A stretch of DNA of 64,000 nt from Crocodylus rhombifer (lineage: Eukaryota > Chordata > Crocodylia > Crocodylidae), in assembly GCA_038503035.1 (NCBI GenBank), contig JAVSML010024717.1:1-64000 (forward strand), given 5' to 3'. The first letter of the stretch is position 1; every line of letters begins with the position of its first letter. A model generated the notes under the pieces. That model was not told the origin of the DNA. It made no database searches and saw only the letters and a program-made list of their open reading frames with translations. The translations under genes were made by a program, and so were the position numbers. This document shows positions 58,386 through 64,000 of this stretch, piece after piece.

Positions 58386-58407
58386 CATATATATATATAT
58401 ATATATA
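58386..58407. repeat. (AT)n microsatellite
   Basis: About 11 AT dinucleotides. Confidence 0.9.
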
Positions 58408-58442
58408 AATAAATATATGCATATAACTGTACCTGTACCAAC

Positions 58443-58464
58443 CTGTCAAGTGATCACTTGACAG
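58443..58464. repeat. 22-bp perfect palindrome
   Basis: CTGTCAAGTGA is followed immediately by its exact reverse complement with no spacer. It lies 36 bp from an AT microsatellite. Confidence 0.85.
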
Positions 58465-60640
58465 ACCAAAACATACTTTACCAGTGAAACTATTTTAGAC
58501 CTGCTGCTACGTGCACCACCTCACATTTTTCTGGTGCTGGTTTTTTTGACACCCAGTGGGTCTCCTGGTTACTCTCCCTCTCCCCATGCTGCAAATTAGC
58601 TGTACAGCAAACACCTGCATGTGCAGCAGGTCTACAGACAGGTCTGCAGTGCCACATACTGCACATGTGAGCTTGTGGGGATGTGCCCTTAAATAATACT
58701 TTTTTGTGTCTTTTTCCCTGAGACTCATTATGAAAGGGAGATAAATCAAATGAATTTGGCTCTAAAAAAATATCTGTCAGAAGTGTGTGAAATGTGAGGC
58801 TTATCATGAAGGGTTTGATATTTTGGGATTGTAATCATTTCCCCAGTTTAAATGCTTCCATCTGTCTATTCTGGAGAGTTTAACTTTGTGGGGCATCAGC
58901 ATGTCACCTTTTAAACAGAAGCAGCAGAGTCTGTGAAATTGTTCAACCATGTCAATACCTTATACAGAATCACTGATATTGATCCAGCATTGATATTGAT
59001 TCACTGCATTTTTGCCCATTTCTCGTGTCTACAATTATGTCTAGTGTGTTAAACCTGTGTAAGAGCAGCAGATGTCTCTTTCCCACTACATCTCTACAAA
59101 AGATCAAAGTTGGAATAGCCCGAAGTATTGTCAACAGCTAACAATACACTTAAGACATTATAGCCTCTTAGGTTGCCATTACATCTTCATGACTTGAAAG
59201 ACCTCTTGGCATTTAGCTAGCATGCTAAGGTGTTCTTTTGTTTTGAACAAGCATCAAAAATTGTGCATTCTGCCAATAATATATCAGCCTTGTCCTTATG
59301 CCCCCAAATAATAAATAATTTTTTTTACTAGATTTAGGAAGCAGGTAATCATTGTCATTCCCATGCTTTCCCTTGAGGCAGTGGTATGTCTGTTTTATTA
59401 TGAAGATTTGCTTCTACATGCTCATCTCTTTCCCTTGTGATCTGTGAAATTCAAAGGAGTGATATCAATAATTCTAAATATTTTTGGAGAGTGGTGTCCT
59501 TGTGGTTGTCTTTGACTTTTGTCAGTCATGTTGAAAGCTGTTCTACCTCCTTTGAAAGGTATATATTGTTCTGGCTCTATAACAACAACAACAACTGTTT
59601 TCAGGGGAGTTACAACCCTATGTACACAAGTGGCATTGAATAAAGAGTTATTACAGACTAATACAAAATTTTCATTCAGGCATGGTGTAGGAGGACCTGT
59701 CCAGCAAATCCCATGCTGGGCACAAAATGGAGATTCTTCAGACCATCAAGCAATGAGGTATGGTGCTGCAATCTGGGAGGAAATCATGATTTCAAACTAA
59801 AAGAATGAATTTGAAAATAAACTCTGTCACAATTACATTTTCCACACAGGAGTCCTGCACATTACTAGATGCAGTGCAGCAAAGAATAAAATATGGATAG
59901 CATGTGGGCCTATTTTATCGCCACAGGGATAGAATGAAACAATCACATACCAGCAGAAGATGACAGGGACGTGCAAGAAATTACTAACAAATATAACTGT
60001 TACCAAACAAACTCTGAAACTGCAAGTCTGCATCATTCAGAACAGACACATCATTCAGAACCAGTAACTCCAGTCCAGTGAAAACATCAAAATGGAAATG
60101 ATCAAAGCTTTTCAAAGATAAAGTTGACCAGATAGGTACCATCTGGCAATGTCCAACTGTTGAAGCACAGAACGATTGCCAACAAATAATTGCATCTAAG
60201 CTCAAATCCAAGGAATATAATAAAAGGGAAAGAAATGTTCACATGTTTCTTACTGCACTATAAAGTCATCAGGGTAAGAATAAACCCTATTTTGCATTTC
60301 TCATGAAGAAAAAGAAGTTATCCAGAAATGGTAAAGCTCACTGACCACACACTGTCAAAATACATGCTGCTGAATGACATTTTGTAGTGTATGCACTGTG
60401 CTGCATAAGCAATGTGTAAGCTAATAGGGCTAGCCACAATAAGTTACAGAAGTGGTAAGCAAATTTGGTCAAAGGATCTTGACTCAGAAATAAGATCACA
60501 AATGAAAATGATTAACAAGTTGTTCTAACCTCATGCTTAAGAAACACCTTAACTAGCAATAGGAGAGTCAAAAACCAAAGCAAGGTAATAAAAATGAAGA
60601 TCTAGCAATGGCTATTTTGTAACTGTCATTTGTATTCAAG
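58465..60640. other. Non-coding stretch
   Basis: No gene recognised; a short (CAA)n run lies at 59580-59595. A 105-codon minus-strand frame at 58490-58807 shows no recognisable domain. Confidence 0.5.
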
Positions 60641-60966
60641 TTTCTCTTTTCTTCTCATACTAGCAAATTGCCTGCCAAGAATGATGGGGGGGCAGGTGGG
60701 GACAGAGGCCTGCATCTGGCCTCCACCCTCCACCACTTTGGGGTCAGGTCCCCCCCTCTCTTCCTGCCTCCTGGGGGCCGGGCCCCCTACCCCTGCCATT
60801 TTGGAACTGAGCTCACTTCCCCCACCCCCTCCTCCCACCACTTTGGGGCTGGGGCCAGGTCTGCTCCCTCCCTACCCCCCCCCCACCGCTGCAGGGCCAG
60901 GCACATTCACCCTCCACCCCCTTTGTGCCCTAGGCCTTGCTTCCCCACTCCATCCCCTCCATCCCC

Positions 60967-61004
60967 GCCGTCATGGCGGTCCGCTGCCGTCATGGCGGTC
61001 CGCT
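60967..61004. repeat. Exact 19-bp tandem duplication, CpG-rich
   Basis: GCCGTCATGGCGGTCCGCT occurs twice in direct tandem (60967-60985 and 60986-61004). The undecayed CpGs suggest a recent duplication. Confidence 0.9.
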
Positions 61005-61041
61005 GCCGCCACCACTGCCTGTCCGGAACACTGGTGGAGCA

Positions 61042-61074
61042 CTCTGATTGGTTGTTTCAGACAACCAATCAGAG
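61042..61074. repeat. Inverted repeat with paired CCAAT boxes
   Basis: CTCTGATTGGTTGT (61042-61055) and its exact inverse (61061-61074) flank a 5-nt loop. Each arm holds a CCAAT/ATTGG motif. Confidence 0.88.
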
Positions 61075-61159
61075 GGCAAATAAAACGTTATGGACAGACA
61101 GATGGACAGACTAAGGTTTTTATAATATTAGAATGATACTACTTTGTTCATGTCCTTTC

Positions 61160-61260
61160 ACAGCATCTGATAAAGTCAGTTTCAGCCCATGGATGCTTGT
61201 GCTATATATATATCTATTTTGATTAGTCTGTAAAGTGTAAAATCTACCCTACCATTCTAA
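61160..61260 (+). mobile_element. Penelope-like element relic with hammerhead-like core
   Basis: The order 'gcatCTGATAAAGTcag', 'agcccatGGATGCTTgtgc', then 'attagtctgtaaagtg' follows the Penelope-like terminal repeat pattern CTGATGA...GAAAGCTTATGC...TTAGTCT. Here the core boxes are CTGATAA and GGAT, each mutated. An (AT)n run follows the core. No coding part. Confidence 0.55.
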
Positions 61261-63427
61261 ATGGAGCAGCTTGACCAACTCATATAGGAAGCCATGGTCT
61301 GAGGTTGTCACATCCACATTTTTCAAGAGGTATACTTGTGGAAGATGCAAAAATCACCAATTTAATGCAGAACAAAAAAGATTTTTCCATCAGGTGCTGT
61401 CAGTTTCTGTACTGTGCATGCAACTGTACATCCTTTGCACTCTAGGATATCCAGGCCTTTTACAGATGCATTTGGTCATGGGAACTTCAGTGCAACAAAA
61501 TTGCTCACCATATTACAAATTAAGAAGCCTGACACTGAGAAGTTGGTTATCACCAAGAGCGATGTCACTGAACTTGTAGCAAAAATGGAAAGCTCTGAGG
61601 CCAGATCATGTTCGCTGCTATTGGTGAAAGTTTCTGATGAACACATATCACATGCTGACATGAAAAAAATTAAGAATTTCTGGAAGGAAAATAAGCAGTT
61701 CTGAAATTGCTGATGGAAGGAATCGTATTTATTAAGACGAGGTAATTGGGCATAAATAACCCAAAGGATTTCAGATATATATCATGCCTCTCAGCTGACA
61801 GGATAATCTTTATCTCCATCTTGGCTAAAAATGTGAATCATCATTTGACCACCACCAATAACTGAACATTGGAACAAAATGGCTAAAAGCAGGGCTCTAA
61901 AGGACACAAGGAGTTGCTACTAATCAACAATGTGAACTCAAATAAAATAAATAAAAGGTGAAGGAACCTCTCTGTCATCTGGATAGGCTATATGAAAGTA
62001 TTTGATTTGTTCCTTCCTTATTGGAAGACTTCAATTATAGAAAGCACATGAGAATTTAGTAACTACATATTAGTGCATAATGATGATCTTATAATTAGGG
62101 TTATAGGTGAGCATAAGGGGATAAAAAATTATATGAAGCCAATTCTGACCTGCCTTGAGATCTTCCAAGAATAAACCTGAGCCTGCTGGGGCTTTACCTA
62201 GTGCTCAAACCACTAACATAGGATAAAACAGGACTCTTGGTATGATTATCCAAGCAACAAATAGAAGTGCAAATTGTCATATATATAAACTCTGTGGTTC
62301 AAATTCAGGTGAACTCCAGAGTATGTTGGAACGTCTTTCATGCACTCCATCCACATGAGCTTGGAGTTAGAAAAATGCTCTTTACTTACACATTCAACAC
62401 TGAAGTGTGGTTAGACAAACTACCTAAAGCTCATGAACAGAACCAAAATCAAAACATGGAGCAAATGAATAGATATTTGGGAGTGAATCAACTTCCAAAG
62501 ATCCTATTCCAAACATACTGAGATACAAAGAACAGCAATCAGAAAATTCTTTAATACAGGAATGTGTCTTAAGGGCTGAATTAAATTCTGGAAACAAAAT
62601 TAAGGCAATAAACTGCTAGGTTATACCAATGCTCTCTCTCATACCTTTGGAATACTGAAATGGTTCAAGATAAATTTGAAAGCCCTTAACAGGAAGATGA
62701 GGAGTTTCCTTACAAGTTATAGCATTCATTATACAAACACAGCCCCACAGAGAGGCTGTATGCACCTCATGGGGTGGGTAGAAGAGGCCTGTTTGAGTTT
62801 TGAGCATCCTGCAATAGTCCTGTAAAAGGCTTAAAGAAATCCTTTTTGGTGAAAATTCTGCAGGCTATGCACCCCACCCTCCCTTAATGGTTCTGCTCAA
62901 TGGCAAAATGCAGCCCATTTATTACAAGAAAGGTAAACAAATATTTCTCATATGGAGGGGGAAGTGAGGAGAAGATATCCCCAATGATTAGGCTATTGTT
63001 AGTTCTTTTTTCATTACAAATATTAATGAATCCAGGGCATTCTCAGGATTTTTCTGAGCTAGCCTTTCATTCCTCCAAGCTAGGAAGGAAGCACCATTTA
63101 GTCCAAGGCCTTGCTCTTCTCACCTAAATAAAACAATGGGAAAAAATTGAGAATCTGTATTTGCAAGCAGAAAATGAAGTATAGAAATAAATGAAGACAA
63201 TGCAATTTGAGCTGATTTATAGGTAACCTTGAGGCTTTTGTTAATAAGCTGCTGACTGTGGGAATAACAATGTCAAATGAAGCCATGTCAAAATCTATCC
63301 ATTGACCTTGAGCTCTGTTTCCACTGCTGCCTCTGATGCACAATGGGATCATTTCCCTGAAGAAAAATGATTCTGCCTGCACATGCATGTGGGTGTAAAC
63401 AGCAAGTGGGGGTGACAGGAGGATTTT
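61261..63427. other. AT-rich non-coding stretch
   Basis: No gene assigned. A 96-codon plus-strand frame at 61414-61704 has a lysine-rich end but no domain I recognise. Confidence 0.45.
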
Positions 63428-63530
63428 ACTGGTGTAACTAGGGCAGGGTGACCGGGGCAGATGCCCTGGGCACTAAATTGAGGGGGAACAGAAAAAAATA
63501 ATCTGCTGTCTCAGCTTCATGATCACACAG
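63428..63530 (+). mobile_element. hAT-like terminus fragment
   Basis: 'ctggtgtaactagggcaggg' followed by 'cagatgccctgggcac' resembles the common reptile hAT end CAGTGGCGTAACTAGG...GCCCTGGGCGC. No partner terminus or target duplication is found. Confidence 0.5.
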
Positions 63531-64000
63531 GCAGAGGCAGCTACCCTAAGTCACTGCTGCTTGTGTTTCTAAACAGCAGGTACAACTTGTTCCCTCGCAT
63601 TTGGAACTTCTCTGTAGCGTTGTGAAAGAAGGACCAGTGAAGACTGCACCATTGCTTCTGTCATTCCAGGAATTATTTACCACACTCCTGCATCTGCATT
63701 TGATGCTAGTCCCAATGCTACTCCACTGAAGTAAAAGGATTCACAGAAGTGTAAGATTAGCATCAGGTCCTACGTCTGCCATGACAGAATAGCAGCACGC
63801 AGTGTACAGGTTCTCTGCTAACTAAGCTAGTATAAAGTATATCTACGCTATTTAAGTCCGTCCCTTTGGTTTAGCATCTGTTTTCTCTCAGATGTTCTGT
63901 ACCTTGTCCCCATGTGCCTGCAAATCTGACTTAAATAGGATTGACCACTAGAGGGCATCACACTAACATAAGCGCATCCCAGATCACATTTCATATCATT
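63531..64000. other. Non-coding stretch
   Basis: No gene. A block at 63700-63775 ('ccactgaagtaaaaggatt' ... 'gcatcaggtcc') belongs to the dispersed motif also seen at 30262 and 37690. Confidence 0.5.

Larger units (their letters stand above)
60663..61140. mobile_element. GC-rich unclassified repeat with CpG tandem and palindrome
   Basis: A C-rich interior has three loose repeats of a 'ccactttgggg' / 'gccattttgg' unit (near 60733, 60795 and 60837), then a CpG-rich tandem duplication, a CCAAT palindrome, GACAGACAGA repeats and an AT-rich end 'ttttataatattagaatg'. The ordered layout and sharp composition change suggest a mobile element, but I do not recognise the family. A 168-codon frame across it is fortuitous. 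Confidence 0.4.

Noticed and set aside
60630..61136. Overlapping 168- and 148-codon frames rich in proline
   Set aside because: They come from a C-rich repeat read in two frames; there is no codon-position bias.

Overview
This window looks like a gene-poor, repeat-rich stretch of a vertebrate nuclear genome, most likely a sauropsid and, among these, a crocodilian (a turtle is the main alternative). The case rests on the repeats: two young CR1 LINEs and several older ones, Penelope-like relics, MIR-like SINEs, L2 and L3-like LINE fragments, many non-autonomous hAT-type DNA transposons, and a U2 snRNA-derived fragment. U2-headed SINEs are known from crocodilian genomes. I found no host protein-coding gene, tRNA, rRNA or CRISPR array. 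Nearly all open frames longer than 60 codons are CR1 or Ty3/gypsy pieces, antisense shadows of these, or chance frames in GC-rich repeats. Two 10-base N runs (13226-13235 and 28406-28415) mark assembly joins.

Layout. The first 5.7 kb holds a CR1 tail at the left edge, a nearly complete CR1 (1565-4319) with an open reverse transcriptase frame, and an old CR1 split by a 742-bp insert with a 7-bp target duplication. From 7.7 to 9.8 kb lies a composite inverted-repeat element (family A) with a second copy at 46-47 kb. A hAT element with a perfect 8-bp duplication sits at 13.07-13.90 kb. Degenerate antisense CR1 pieces follow at 16.3, 18.7 and 31-32.5 kb. A decayed Ty3/gypsy retrotransposon occupies about 25.3-27.7 kb and is followed by an LTR-like promoter block that ends at an assembly gap.

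At 33.6-34.4 kb an element of family B carries a 397-bp insertion. That insertion contains a CpG-rich 189-bp open stretch with a strong coding signature on the minus strand; an uninterrupted family B copy lies at 47.5 kb. A second young CR1, antisense, sits at 40.3-41.8 kb. At 49.8-51.1 kb an antisense L3-like LINE has been interrupted by two successive DNA transposons, which gives a readable insertion history. The rest, to 64 kb, is mostly AT-rich single-copy-looking sequence with MIR and L2 relics, the U2-derived fragment at 58.2-58.3 kb, several palindromes and a third Penelope-like relic.

There is no operon-like or pathway organisation. The biology here is transposon on transposon: LINE enzymes as the source of insertions, non-autonomous DNA elements nested in them, and three decayed Penelope terminal repeats in which hammerhead-ribozyme-like cores can be traced. 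The most unusual item is the coding-like segment carried inside a mobile element at 33780-33968.
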